DNA of 11,288 bases from CAZTLI01 sp964614375. GTDB lineage: Bacteria > Chloroflexota > Anaerolineae > Aggregatilineales > Phototrophicaceae. Each line of letters begins with the position of its first letter. Positions within the stretch are counted from its first letter, which is position 1. Below, one piece after another: positions 1 through 7,308 of the stretch. The stretch is taken from the NCBI GenBank assembly GCA_964614375.1, contig CAZTLI010000149.1:1-11288 (forward strand), read 5' to 3'. The position numbers and the translations under genes were made by a program. Below the pieces are notes generated by a model. That model was not told where the DNA came from. It saw only the letters and a list, made by a program, of their open reading frames with translations, and did not search any database.

Positions 1-2
1 CG

Positions 3-638
3 ATGGGATTCGGCGCAAACCGTAATGATGGCCCTCCGGCATGGTTCGTCATGGTTGTGGCGGTTGCCGTCGTCTTTGGTGGGTATTATCTATGGACGGG
101 CTTTCAGGATTTTGTCCGCAGTGGTGGGCAGGGGCGTGCCGAATCCGCGACTCAGGCGATTGTCATCGCTTCTGCCACCGCCGAACGGATACAGGAAATT
201 CAAGCCCAACGCCCGACTCCGCCGCCGACGTTGACACCCCTCCCGGAATGTCAGGATTTCATCGTCATAGTGCCCAATGCCCGCGTGCGTGACCGTGCCA
301 GCACTGCCGGGGCGACGATAGGCTCATTCTTTGAAAACGATGTGGTGTGCGTATTGGGGCGTGCCGCCGACGGCAGTGAATGGTATGTCATTGACGATGA
401 TCCATCCACCCGCCGTATCAACATCGCCTATATGCACGAGAGCGTACTGCGCGCCCTGAATCCCACACCAACACCATCCGATACCGCCACACCTGCGCCG
501 ACTATCACCCTGACACCATCCGTAATCCCATCGGACACGCCGATTCCACAGCCGACACCCACCCGCGACCCGACCACACCCGATACACCCACACCGACCC
601 TGACTCCGACGCCAACTGAACCGATGGTGAATGTTTAG
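3..638 (+). CDS. Membrane-anchored SH3-like domain protein with Thr/Pro-rich tail
   Basis: Function unknown; probably an envelope protein. Residues 13-31 form one hydrophobic transmembrane segment after a short polar N-terminus, so the rest is likely outside the membrane. Residues 71-80 are a Pro/Thr linker. Residues 83-152 resemble a bacterial SH3 (SH3b) fold: they contain the typical NARVRDRAS strand-turn, a central VVCVLGR strand and an EWYVI strand. Cys83 and Cys116 lie within or next to the domain and could form a disulfide. From residue 153 to the end the protein is almost only Thr, Pro, Ser and Asp, a disordered spacer often seen in Chloroflexota surface proteins. The ATG lies two bases from the window edge, so no ribosome-binding site can be checked and the true start may be upstream. 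SH3b domains often bind peptidoglycan or metals, but no ligand can be assigned here. Confidence 0.75.
   Translation: MGFGANRNDGPPAWFVMVVAVAVVFGGYYLWTGFQDFVRSGGQGRAESATQAIVIASATAERIQEIQAQRPTPPPTLTPLPECQDFIVIVPNARVRDRASTAGATIGSFFENDVVCVLGRAADGSEWYVIDDDPSTRRINIAYMHESVLRALNPTPTPSDTATPAPTITLTPSVIPSDTPIPQPTPTRDPTTPDTPTPTLTPTPTEPMVNV
462..627 (+). repeat. Thr-Pro low-complexity coding repeat
   Basis: The 3' end of the SH3-like gene is built from degenerate short units such as ACACC, CCGAC and ACCGAC that encode repeated TP, TPTP and DTP units (residues about 154-208). It is imperfect at DNA level, which fits selection on composition rather than recent slippage. It is probably a flexible extracellular stalk. 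Confidence 0.7.
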
Positions 639-654
639 TTTGTCCAGCTAATGT

Positions 655-683
655 TTGCCGCATTATCCATCCCGCACTACAAT
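655..683 (+). promoter_or_regulatory. Sigma70-type promoter for the 438-aa membrane protein
   Basis: TTGCCG at 655-660 (4 of 6 match to the -35 consensus) and TACAAT at 678-683 (5 of 6 match to the -10) are separated by exactly 17 bases. The predicted start is near 690, giving a leader of about 33 bases to the ATG at 723. A strong ribosome-binding site (GGGGGAG ending at 715) lies 7 bases before that ATG. Confidence 0.6.
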
Positions 684-722
684 TAGAGGTCGGTCTGTCT
701 ACACCGTTGGGGGAGATGTACG

Positions 723-2039
723 ATGCTAAATTCCGCCATTCTTGAAGTCATCATCGGTATGATCTTTGTCTACAGCCTGTTGAGCATCCTCGTCACACAA
801 ATCAACACGCTCATTGTCAATATGCTCAAATTGCGGGCGAAACATCTGCGGCAGGGTATTCAGGTCTTGCTGACCGACGCGCAATTGCAAGCGAAAGTTT
901 TCACCCATCCATTGATTCAACTGGTCAATGAACATCTGCCGCCCGATGAGCAAATTACAATGGAGCGTGCGAAAGAAATTGCCGATGGCAAATTGAACGA
1001 TGTGACGTGGCTAGACCCGGAAACATTCGTGGAAGTGTTGCTATCCATCGTTAAAGGCGAGGCCGACGAACTCCTGTTTGGTGCGCTGAACCGCGTCATC
1101 GAAGCGATGCCCACCAGCCAGCAGAAGCGCATCCTGCGCGAGCTGCTGCACGAAGTCATGACCACCGGTAAAGGGTTGGATAAGCTCACCGAAGCCATCA
1201 ACGCCATGCAAGACAGCGAATTTGGTGAACTATTGAAAGAAGCGCTTGGCAACCTTGAATTTGAAATCGGACAGGCCGAAGTCCACCCCGAAGGCATTGG
1301 CGCACTCATCGCGGGCTTGCAAAAAGTGCGAAACGAGTCTTTCCGCATCGCTATCGAGACCATTGTGCGGGCATCAAAGACGGTTGAAGAAGCCCAAAAG
1401 AAACTGGTCAAATGGTTCAACGATGGCATGAACCGCGCGTCCACAGCCTATACCCAGCGCTTGCAGCTTATGTCGCTGGCGTTGGGGCTGGCCATCGCCA
1501 TCTTCGTCAATGTCGATTCGATTAATCTGGCGCGAACATTGTGGGAAGACCCCTTATTGCGGGAACAGGTCGCCGCCGCCGCCCGTGCCACTGATTTAGC
1601 AGAGACAATCGCCGCTACTGCGCCCGCCGCTGATGACACCACAAACGGTACAACAGCAGGCGATGACACTTCAGAATCGACCAGTGGCGATACGGAGACA
1701 GGCAGCGCGGGTGACGCCAATGGCGGTGACAGTGATGTTACACTAGAAGATGTGCAGCAATCAGCAGCAGCAGCACAACAGACCGTTTCACAAATTCTGG
1801 CTTTGCGACTACCGATTGGCTGGTATTGGCAAGACCTCAGCGACCAGCCTGATGCCGTTCTCCTGCGGCAAGATACCAGCAACCTCTGGAATCTGTTTCC
1901 GGGCAACAATCCCGACCACTGGTTAGGCTTGTTGTTACAGAAAATCATCGGCTGGATCGCGACGATGATTGCCATCGCCCAGGGCGCGCCCTTCTGGTTC
2001 AATCTCTTGAATCGACTCATGGGGCGCGGCAGCAGCTAG
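723..2039 (+). CDS. Conserved hypothetical membrane protein with GAPFWF C-terminus
   Basis: Function unknown. The start is fixed by a GGGGGAG ribosome-binding site 7 bases upstream. Residues 5-33 form a first membrane helix. Residues 40-245 are a mostly alpha-helical, charged soluble part. Residues 247-263 form a second membrane helix followed by NVDSINLARTLW. Residues 297-345 are a low-complexity linker rich in Asp, Gly, Thr and Ser. Residues 362-369 read LRLPIGWY, and residues 400-432 form a third membrane segment ending in GAPFWFNLLNRLMG. From memory, the combination of an NVDSI motif after TM2 and a C-terminal GAPFWF(D/N)LLN(K/R)L motif marks a widespread family of uncharacterised bacterial membrane proteins. 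The gene is monocistronic, with its own promoter and a terminator right after the stop. The linker sits between TM2 and TM3 and may be a disordered loop. I cannot assign a role. Confidence 0.8.
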   Translation: MLNSAILEVIIGMIFVYSLLSILVTQINTLIVNMLKLRAKHLRQGIQVLLTDAQLQAKVFTHPLIQLVNEHLPPDEQITMERAKEIADGKLNDVTWLDPETFVEVLLSIVKGEADELLFGALNRVIEAMPTSQQKRILRELLHEVMTTGKGLDKLTEAINAMQDSEFGELLKEALGNLEFEIGQAEVHPEGIGALIAGLQKVRNESFRIAIETIVRASKTVEEAQKKLVKWFNDGMNRASTAYTQRLQLMSLALGLAIAIFVNVDSINLARTLWEDPLLREQVAAAARATDLAETIAATAPAADDTTNGTTAGDDTSESTSGDTETGSAGDANGGDSDVTLEDVQQSAAAAQQTVSQILALRLPIGWYWQDLSDQPDAVLLRQDTSNLWNLFPGNNPDHWLGLLLQKIIGWIATMIAIAQGAPFWFNLLNRLMGRGSS

Positions 2040-2064
2040 ACAGGCAATCAACACAAAAGATAAG

Positions 2065-2094
2065 CGGGCAGCCCTGTATCGGCTGCCCGTTTTT
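2065..2094 (+). terminator. Rho-independent terminator, probably bidirectional
   Basis: A perfect 9-bp stem (CGGGCAGCC at 2065-2073 with GGCTGCCCG at 2081-2089) has a 7-base loop and is followed by TTTTT at 2090-2094. It ends the membrane-protein gene. On the minus strand the same stem follows the phosphohexomutase stop codon directly, with a looser T-rich tail (CTTATCTTTTG), so it may serve both convergent genes. The T-run overlaps the phosphohexomutase stop codon. Confidence 0.9.
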
Positions 2095-3535
2095 AGTCTC
2101 CAATCACCTGCTTGCCCATCTGTGTACCTGCATCCAGCAGGGCGTTCACCGCGTCGGGCGTCGTTGATTCGGCATAAATTCGCAGGACAGGTTCAGTCCC
2201 ACTGGGGCGGATCAACAACCAGCTACCATCGGTCAGATAAAATTTTGCGCCGTCTTTGGTATCGACCTGTTTGATAGACTCTCCGTTGAGCGTTGCCGGG
2301 GCGTTATTCGCCAGCATGTTGACGACAGTTGCTTTCTTGGGTAGACGTTTTTGCAAGTGGGCGTCAAACCGGCCATAATGGGCTGGCCCATAGGTCGCCT
2401 GCAAATCAGCCACAATCTCATGCAAAGGGGCGCGCGTCTGCGACATAATTTCCAGCAGCAGCAAACCCATCAGGATGCCATCGCCCTCCGGGATGTGCCC
2501 GCGAATGCTGATTCCGCCGCTTTCTTCGCCACCAATGAGCACGTCACGGTTCATCATTAAGTCCGCAATATGATTAAATCCGACAGGCGTTTCGTGCAAT
2601 GTCAGGTCATATTTATCGCACAGACGGTCAATCATCTGCGTGGTCGAAACCGTCTTGACGACCTCGCCTTTCAGCCCTTTAACTTCGACCAGATGGCGCA
2701 GCGCCAGCGCGAAAATATGATGCGGGTCAATAAAATTACCCTGTGCATCCACCGCGCCGATCCGGTCCGCGTCGCCATCCGTCGCAAGTCCAACGTCCGC
2801 CTGTGCCCGCTGAACGGCGGCGACCAGTTCATTCAAATAGCGCAGAATCGGTTCGGGGTGAATGCCGCCAAAACCGGGATTGAGCACGCCGCGTATCTCC
2901 GTCACATTGGAGCGTGCCCGCGAGAGGATGCTCTGTAATGCCCCGCGCCCGGCGCCCCACATCGCATCCGTCACCACCCGCAGTTCGCGCTCAGAAATCT
3001 GGTCAAGGTTCACCAATCCACTGAGATGTTCGTAATAATTCCATGTCGGGTCAAAGCGGCGAATCATTTCTGTATCGAGCGCACGTTGATAATCAATCAT
3101 GTTGGGGCCGCGCCCCTGCCGCTCCATCAACTGCAACTGTTCTTCGATGCGGGCGGATTGCTGCGCCGTCGCGGCGCCGCCATACGACGCCTTGAGTTTG
3201 AAGCCGTTGTAACGTGGCGGATTATGACTCGCCGTGATGACGATGCCAGCGTTGGCATTTTTTTCCTTGACTGTGTAGGAAATGGCTGGCGTGGGCGCGT
3301 CTGAGCGTGTCAGCCAGACGATGATTCCATTCGCAGCCAGCACCCGCGCCGTCTCAATTGCAAAACGGTCAGAGAGAAAACGGGTATCAAAGCCTACGAT
3401 GACCTCAGGTGGATTCGCGCCTGAATGTTCACCATTGACATAATCGGCGACGGCCTGTGCCACCAACCGCAAATTCGCAAAAGTAAACGTATCGGCAATG
3501 ACCGCGCGCCAGCCATCTGTCCCAAAACCGATCAT
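2093..3535 (-). CDS. Phosphoglucomutase/phosphomannomutase family protein (alpha-D-phosphohexomutase)
   Basis: A cytoplasmic enzyme that moves a phosphate between C1 and C6 of a hexose via a phosphoserine intermediate. All four family signatures are present in order. The N-terminus has GTDGWRA (5-11). The catalytic loop is TASHNPPRYNG (101-111) with Ser103 as the phosphoserine. The magnesium loop is DGDADR (253-258). The sugar-binding loop is GGEESGG (335-341), and the phosphate-binding loop is RPSGTEP (443-449). At 480 residues it has full family length and should be active. The exact substrate (glucose, mannose or glucosamine phosphate) cannot be read from these motifs. The ATG follows GAGGGATAGGT in the leader. 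A terminator separates it from the upstream G1PDH-like gene, so it is probably its own transcription unit or is fed by readthrough. Confidence 0.93.
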   Translation of the reverse strand: MIGFGTDGWRAVIADTFTFANLRLVAQAVADYVNGEHSGANPPEVIVGFDTRFLSDRFAIETARVLAANGIIVWLTRSDAPTPAISYTVKEKNANAGIVITASHNPPRYNGFKLKASYGGAATAQQSARIEEQLQLMERQGRGPNMIDYQRALDTEMIRRFDPTWNYYEHLSGLVNLDQISERELRVVTDAMWGAGRGALQSILSRARSNVTEIRGVLNPGFGGIHPEPILRYLNELVAAVQRAQADVGLATDGDADRIGAVDAQGNFIDPHHIFALALRHLVEVKGLKGEVVKTVSTTQMIDRLCDKYDLTLHETPVGFNHIADLMMNRDVLIGGEESGGISIRGHIPEGDGILMGLLLLEIMSQTRAPLHEIVADLQATYGPAHYGRFDAHLQKRLPKKATVVNMLANNAPATLNGESIKQVDTKDGAKFYLTDGSWLLIRPSGTEPVLRIYAESTTPDAVNALLDAGTQMGKQVIGD

Positions 3536-3568
3536 ATTGACCTATCCCTCATCAAATGTTTGTAAATC

Positions 3569-3589
3569 AAAAAGGGGCAGTAAGCCCCT
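3569..3589 (-). terminator. Rho-independent terminator after the G1PDH-like gene
   Basis: Read on the minus strand, AGGGGC, loop TTACT and GCCCCT form a 6-bp stem followed by TTTTT (the A-run at 3569-3573 on the plus strand). It lies 37 bases beyond the stop of the 3627-4661 gene and 33 bases before the phosphohexomutase start. Confidence 0.75.
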
Positions 3590-3603
3590 CATTATGCTGG
3601 TGC

Positions 3604-3632
3604 ATTATAACAATCTATCCGGTAGATTACAG
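3604..3632 (-). promoter_or_regulatory. Possible weak promoter for the phosphohexomutase gene
   Basis: On the minus strand a perfect TATAAT (3609-3604) lies 17 bases after CTGTAA (3632-3627), which matches only 3 of 6 of the -35 consensus. Transcription would start near 3597, so the terminator hairpin at 3589-3569 would fall in the leader. The -35 overlaps the stop codon of the upstream gene. The -10 is convincing by itself; the arrangement makes the call uncertain. Confidence 0.3.
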
Positions 3633-4661
3633 TGGTCGCTCACCACTAATATCCAACCCCGTCGTGCCGATCAATTCAATTACGCTGCTGGTCGATAAAT
3701 CTAAATCATGCAGGATACTATAGGGCAGTTTGTGCTGCTTAACATAACCCGGCAGGCGTTTCACGGTCTCGATGATGTCGTCCGGGCGCAACTGGCCTAA
3801 CCGAATCCCCGCCGACGATAAAGTTTCGCGAATCGGCGCAATATCCTGCTTGTGCAGCGCCGCCGAAATCAAAATTCCCGGCCCCACCAGATCGGCGTAA
3901 GGCACACTGGCATCATGGGCCACTTTCGGCTCAATGGCATAGGCAAAATACTGTTCGCTGCCTTCCTGTGGGCGATTATGCCCAAGCTGGTTGGTCAACT
4001 GCACTTCCATACAAATCAGATCAAGCAGGTTACGAAGCGAATCGACCCGTCCCTCGCCGACGCCGCGCGCAATTTTAAACGCCTGCTGCGCGATACCTGC
4101 TGCCATCGCCGCGGCCCAGGGCTGAAAACGTGTGGACGGGGTATTTTTGTTGTGCTTCGCCGCATACTGCCAATCGAGCAGCCCGGTGACGATGCTGAGA
4201 ATTTCAACAATGCCGGTCCCACGAATCTGTGCAGGCGCATTGCTGACCACATCCCAGTCAATGATGACTTTTTCGGCAGGGCCCGTCTCTTCATAACGCA
4301 CAACGCCATCTTCACGCACCGCGACAATCGCCGTGAAAAAGCCATCAACGCTAATCGCCGTCGGGATAATGACCGAGGGGATCTGTCGCCGCCAGCCGAT
4401 GTATTTGGCGACATCGGCCACCAGGCCACCGCCCACTCCATAGACCACTTCAACCTGTGGCGGCAGATTCGCCGCCATACTCTCTAAAAAGCGAATATCC
4501 GCCGTATGCGGTTCGGCCTGAACCACAATCGGCAAGTCCGAGAGGATCGGCCCCACAGCCTGCCACGAACGATGCCCGGTCAACAGGGCTAGAGGGCGCG
4601 TTTCTTCAACCGTTGTTAATGCTTGTAACTCAATTCGAGGCAAGGTCCAGATGGTCGTCAT
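3627..4661 (-). CDS. Iron-containing alcohol dehydrogenase / G1PDH-like protein lacking canonical metal ligands
   Basis: By sequence a member of the glycerol-1-phosphate dehydrogenase (EgsA/AraM) branch of the iron-containing alcohol dehydrogenase and dehydroquinate synthase superfamily. These enzymes normally reduce dihydroxyacetone phosphate with NAD(P)H at a metal held by one Asp and two His. The dinucleotide motif GVGGGLVADVAKY (75-87) and the PTAISVDGF motif (100-108) are intact, as is the helix ending in LLDW (161-164). The metal site is not. Where AraM has GFGD, this protein has GIVE, with Glu153 at the Asp position. Where AraM has the GAEH ligand motif, it has GSEQ (234-237), with Gln237 for His. 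Where AraM has the LHG ligand motif, it has VPY (253-255), with Pro254 for His. The length of 344 residues is normal and the frame is unbroken. Conventional metal-dependent G1PDH activity is therefore doubtful. It could use another metal geometry, be metal-independent, or be a non-catalytic binder. The start ATG has GGAGA about 10 bases upstream. Confidence 0.85.
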   Translation of the reverse strand: MTTIWTLPRIELQALTTVEETRPLALLTGHRSWQAVGPILSDLPIVVQAEPHTADIRFLESMAANLPPQVEVVYGVGGGLVADVAKYIGWRRQIPSVIIPTAISVDGFFTAIVAVREDGVVRYEETGPAEKVIIDWDVVSNAPAQIRGTGIVEILSIVTGLLDWQYAAKHNKNTPSTRFQPWAAAMAAGIAQQAFKIARGVGEGRVDSLRNLLDLICMEVQLTNQLGHNRPQEGSEQYFAYAIEPKVAHDASVPYADLVGPGILISAALHKQDIAPIRETLSSAGIRLGQLRPDDIIETVKRLPGYVKQHKLPYSILHDLDLSTSSVIELIGTTGLDISGERPL

Positions 4662-4737
4662 GAGAGGCCGTCTCCATCCCGTTGATTTTGTTAGGTAAAA
4701 TGAATTGAAACATCTTTATTTTCCATGAATCTGGTTC

Positions 4738-4767
4738 ATTATACAACCCGCGTCGCAAAGCTGACAA
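4738..4767 (-). promoter_or_regulatory. Strong sigma70-type promoter for the G1PDH-like gene
   Basis: On the minus strand, TTGTCA (4767-4762; 5 of 6) and TATAAT (4743-4738; 6 of 6) are 18 bases apart. The predicted start is near 4731, giving a leader of about 70 bases. The -35 element overlaps that of a divergent candidate fhs promoter. Confidence 0.65.
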
Positions 4768-4788
4768 ATGTCGTACCCTGAATATGAT
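4761..4788 (+). promoter_or_regulatory. Candidate fhs promoter (distal)
   Basis: CTGACA at 4761-4766 (5 of 6) and TATGAT at 4783-4788 (5 of 6) are separated by 16 bases, predicting a start near 4795 and a leader of about 83 bases. Its -35 covers the same bases as the -35 of the minus-strand promoter. Confidence 0.5.
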
Positions 4789-4816
4789 GGATATGGCGGC
4801 GATTATAGGGCTGGTT

Positions 4817-4825
4817 TGTTACACT
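4817..4825 (+). promoter_or_regulatory. Candidate fhs promoter (proximal, extended -10)
   Basis: TGTTACACT at 4817-4825 has the TGn extension plus TACACT (4 of 6 to TATAAT). No good -35 lies 16-18 bases upstream. The predicted start is near 4832. A very similar element (TGCTACACT) lies before kynB. Confidence 0.35.
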
Positions 4826-4877
4826 TAGACATATAACGCACAATTTTATTCGCACAAATACTACGGAAAGGTACACG

Positions 4878-6575
4878 ATGCTATCCGACCTCGAAATCGC
4901 ACAAAAGGCACAACTCGTCCATATTCACAGGATTGCGGAACAAATGGGACTCGAACCCGACGACATGGACATTTATGGCAGTCCCTATGTCGCCAAGCTG
5001 CGGATGGATGTTGTCGAAAAACTCAAAAATCGCCCCAATGCTAAATATATCGACGTCACCGCCATCACCCCTACGCCCCTGGGCGAAGGCAAATCCACCA
5101 CATCGGTTGGGCTGGCACAGGCGATGCGGCACATCGGCAAAAAATCGATCCTCACACTGCGGCAGCCTTCACAGGGGCCAACATTTGGCATAAAAGGCGG
5201 TGCAGCCGGTGGCGGCTATTCGCAGGTCGTACCGATGGAGACCTTCAATCTGCATCTGACGGGCGATATTCACGCCGTTTCCGCCGCGAACAATTTGCTG
5301 GCAGCCATGATTGATAATCGTCTCATGCGTGGCAATCCGCTGAATATCGACCCCTTCAGCATCACCTGGAAACGGGTCATGGATACCAACGACCGTGCTT
5401 TACGCGACATCATCATCGGGTTGGGCGGCAAGTGGGAGGGCATCCCACGAGAAACGGGTTTTGATATTGCCGTCGCCAGCGAAGTCATGGCAATTCTGGC
5501 GCTGACGACCTCGCTGCAAGACATGCGTGAACGCCTGGGTCGCATCGTCATTGGCCTGACCAACGATAAAAAACCGGTCACGGCAGAGGACATCGGTGGC
5601 GCAGGGGCCATGACTGTCCTCATGAAAGATGCGCTGCGCCCGAATTTGATGCAAACGCTGGAAAATACGCCCGCCATCGTCCACGCGGGGCCATTCGCTA
5701 ACATCGCACACGGCAACAGCAGCGTACTGGCGGACATGATCGGCATCAAATGTGGCGATTATCTGATTACTGAATCGGGTTTCGGCGCGGACATCGGTGC
5801 AGAGAAGTTCTTCAATATCAAATGCCGTTATAGTGGCTTAACGCCAGATGCCGCCGTGCTGGTTGTCACGGTGCGCGCCCTCAAATCCCATAGCGGCAAG
5901 TACAAAGTGGTCGCCGGCAAAGACTTGCCAGCAGACCTGTTGGCAGAAAATCCCGCCGATGTCGAAGCCGGCGCCGCCAATATGATGAAACATATCGAAA
6001 ATATCAAACTGCATGGTGTCACACCCGTGGTCGCGATTAATGTGTTTGATACTGACCACGATTCAGAAATCGAAACCATTCGTCGGCTGGCGCTTGAAGC
6101 TGGCGCAATTGGTGCGGCGGTGTGCCGTCATCATGCACAGGGCGGCAAAGGCGCGATTGAACTGGCAGAAATGGTCATGCAAGCGGCGGATGAACCGGGC
6201 ACATTCAAATTCCTCTATGACCTCGATAGACCCATCAAAGAAAAAATCGAGACGATTGCGACAAAAATCTATGGCGCAGATGGCGTCAGCTATGAAGCCC
6301 TGGCAGAACGGCAGATACGTGATTATGAAGCCAATGGCTTTGGTAATTTACCTATCTGTATGGCGAAAACGCACCTGAGCATCAGTCACGATGCCTCATT
6401 GAAAGGCGCGCCGACAGGATTTACCGTGCCCATCCGCGAAGTGCGGGCGAGTGTGGGGGCGGGATTCATTTATCCGCTGTGTGGCGAAATGCGAACGATG
6501 CCCGGTCTGTCGGATAGTCCAGCAGCAGAACGAGTGGACATCGACAAAGACGGCAATATCGTTGGCCTGTTTTAG
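4878..6575 (+). CDS. fhs: Formate--tetrahydrofolate ligase (10-formyl-THF synthetase)
   Basis: A cytoplasmic enzyme that joins formate to tetrahydrofolate with ATP, giving 10-formyl-THF for purine and formyl-Met synthesis or, in acetogens, the methyl branch of the Wood-Ljungdahl pathway. The whole protein (565 residues, close to the usual 555-560) is collinear with the family. It has the ATP loop PTPLGEGKSTT (65-75), the segment RQPSQGPTFGIKGGAAGGGY (95-114), the stretch GDIHAVSAANNLLAA, a C-terminal GFTVPIREVRASVGAGFIYP and the ending PGLSDSPAAERVDID. The ribosome-binding site GGAAAGG ends 6 bases before the ATG. No other C1-folate gene (such as folD or metF) lies in the window, so the sequence does not say in which direction the reaction runs. 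The upstream neighbour is divergent, and a hairpin terminator follows. Confidence 0.98.
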   Translation: MLSDLEIAQKAQLVHIHRIAEQMGLEPDDMDIYGSPYVAKLRMDVVEKLKNRPNAKYIDVTAITPTPLGEGKSTTSVGLAQAMRHIGKKSILTLRQPSQGPTFGIKGGAAGGGYSQVVPMETFNLHLTGDIHAVSAANNLLAAMIDNRLMRGNPLNIDPFSITWKRVMDTNDRALRDIIIGLGGKWEGIPRETGFDIAVASEVMAILALTTSLQDMRERLGRIVIGLTNDKKPVTAEDIGGAGAMTVLMKDALRPNLMQTLENTPAIVHAGPFANIAHGNSSVLADMIGIKCGDYLITESGFGADIGAEKFFNIKCRYSGLTPDAAVLVVTVRALKSHSGKYKVVAGKDLPADLLAENPADVEAGAANMMKHIENIKLHGVTPVVAINVFDTDHDSEIETIRRLALEAGAIGAAVCRHHAQGGKGAIELAEMVMQAADEPGTFKFLYDLDRPIKEKIETIATKIYGADGVSYEALAERQIRDYEANGFGNLPICMAKTHLSISHDASLKGAPTGFTVPIREVRASVGAGFIYPLCGEMRTMPGLSDSPAAERVDIDKDGNIVGLF

Positions 6576-6601
6576 CGCCACGCCCTATCAAGACAATATA
6601 C

Positions 6602-6632
6602 GGGGTGGGCAGTGGCTCACCCTGTTTCGTTT
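6602..6632 (+). terminator. Rho-independent terminator of fhs
   Basis: GGGTGGGC (6603-6610) pairs with GCTCACCC (6615-6622) over 8 bp, including one G-T pair, around a 4-base loop. It is followed by TGTTTCGTTT. It lies 27 bases after the fhs stop codon and before the bactofilin promoter. Confidence 0.75.
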
Positions 6633-6640
6633 CCCCACAA

Positions 6641-6669
6641 TTGAAGTCTGATGGGAGTCGCTGTATAGT
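6641..6669 (+). promoter_or_regulatory. Promoter of the bactofilin-phosphatase unit
   Basis: TTGAAG at 6641-6646 (4 of 6) and TATAGT at 6664-6669 (5 of 6) are 17 bases apart. The predicted start near 6676 makes the TTG at 6682 an unlikely start codon and supports the ATG at 6709. Confidence 0.55.
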
Positions 6670-6708
6670 GAAGGCGAATCGTTGGCAAGGTCACATAAGG
6701 CAGGACGT

Positions 6709-7290
6709 ATGTCTTTCTTCAGTACACGACGACAAGGCGAATCCGAAGTGTCTACGAGCGCGGGTCGAACCCGCCCGGATTTACCGCCCATTCAGCAGCC
6801 CATTGGCTTCGAGACCGTCATCGGCGCAAGCTGCACGATAGAAGGCTCACTCACCAGCAGCGGCAACGTGCGAATTGACGGCACATTCACCGGCACGCTG
6901 CAAATTACTGGCAATGTCCTCGTTGGCGAAACCGCCCGCATTGAGGCCGACATCAATGCCCGCAATATCTCCATCGCCGGTGCGGTGCGCGGCAACGTAA
7001 ACGGCAAGAAAGTGCAGCTATTGCGTACCGGACGCATCTGGGGCGATATTCATGCCACCGCCCTCACCACAGAAGAAGGCGCTTTTATCGACGGCAAAAT
7101 CACGATGATCGGGCACAAAAGTGCTGCGGGTTTTGATGCCGAAGACGAGCCAGAGTTCGATGAGGATGATAATTATCAGGACGTTGAATCCGAAAATGGC
7201 GTCGCAGATATACAAAACAAGGTTGCCGACGAATCTGAAGTGGACTCAGTTGACGACACTGAACAATCAGACGATGAATTGTCCGATTAA
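6709..7290 (+). CDS. Bactofilin family cytoskeletal protein
   Basis: Bactofilins polymerise without nucleotide into filaments, often on the membrane, and scaffold cell-shape or envelope machinery. The core (about residues 37-135) shows the repeating beta-helix rungs of the family: TVIGASCTIEGSLTSSGNV, then RIDGTFTGTLQITGNVLVG, then ARIEADINARNISIAGAVRG, and later GRIWGDIHATALTTEEGAFI. The N-terminus (1-36) is polar and Pro-containing. The C-terminal tail (141-193) is strongly acidic (Asp/Glu) and probably disordered. I chose ATG 6709 because AAGG lies 8 bases upstream and the predicted transcript begins near 6676; an in-frame TTG at 6682 would add nine residues. The phosphatase gene starts 18 bases after the stop, so the two are almost certainly co-transcribed. 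Confidence 0.92.
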   Translation: MSFFSTRRQGESEVSTSAGRTRPDLPPIQQPIGFETVIGASCTIEGSLTSSGNVRIDGTFTGTLQITGNVLVGETARIEADINARNISIAGAVRGNVNGKKVQLLRTGRIWGDIHATALTTEEGAFIDGKITMIGHKSAAGFDAEDEPEFDEDDNYQDVESENGVADIQNKVADESEVDSVDDTEQSDDELSD

Positions 7291-7308
7291 TCCCTTCAAG
7301 GCTTGATG

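Noticed and set aside
917..2020. Two long minus-strand open frames (175 and 190 codons) opposite the 438-aa membrane protein
   Set aside because: The plus strand has a promoter, ribosome-binding site, membrane helices and known motifs. The minus frames are rich in Ser/Arg/Cys with no recognisable fold, as expected from antisense shadows.
3852..4487. 211-codon plus-strand frame opposite the G1PDH-like gene
   Set aside because: Its product is rich in His, Arg and Asn with no family motif, while the minus strand encodes a collinear family member.
4832..4837. TATAAC as a -10 with TTGTTA (4816-4821) for fhs
   Set aside because: The spacing is only 10 bases, far too short for a sigma70 promoter.
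6682..6708. TTG start adding nine residues to bactofilin
   Set aside because: The predicted transcript begins only about 6 bases earlier, and the ATG at 6709 has a suitably spaced AAGG.
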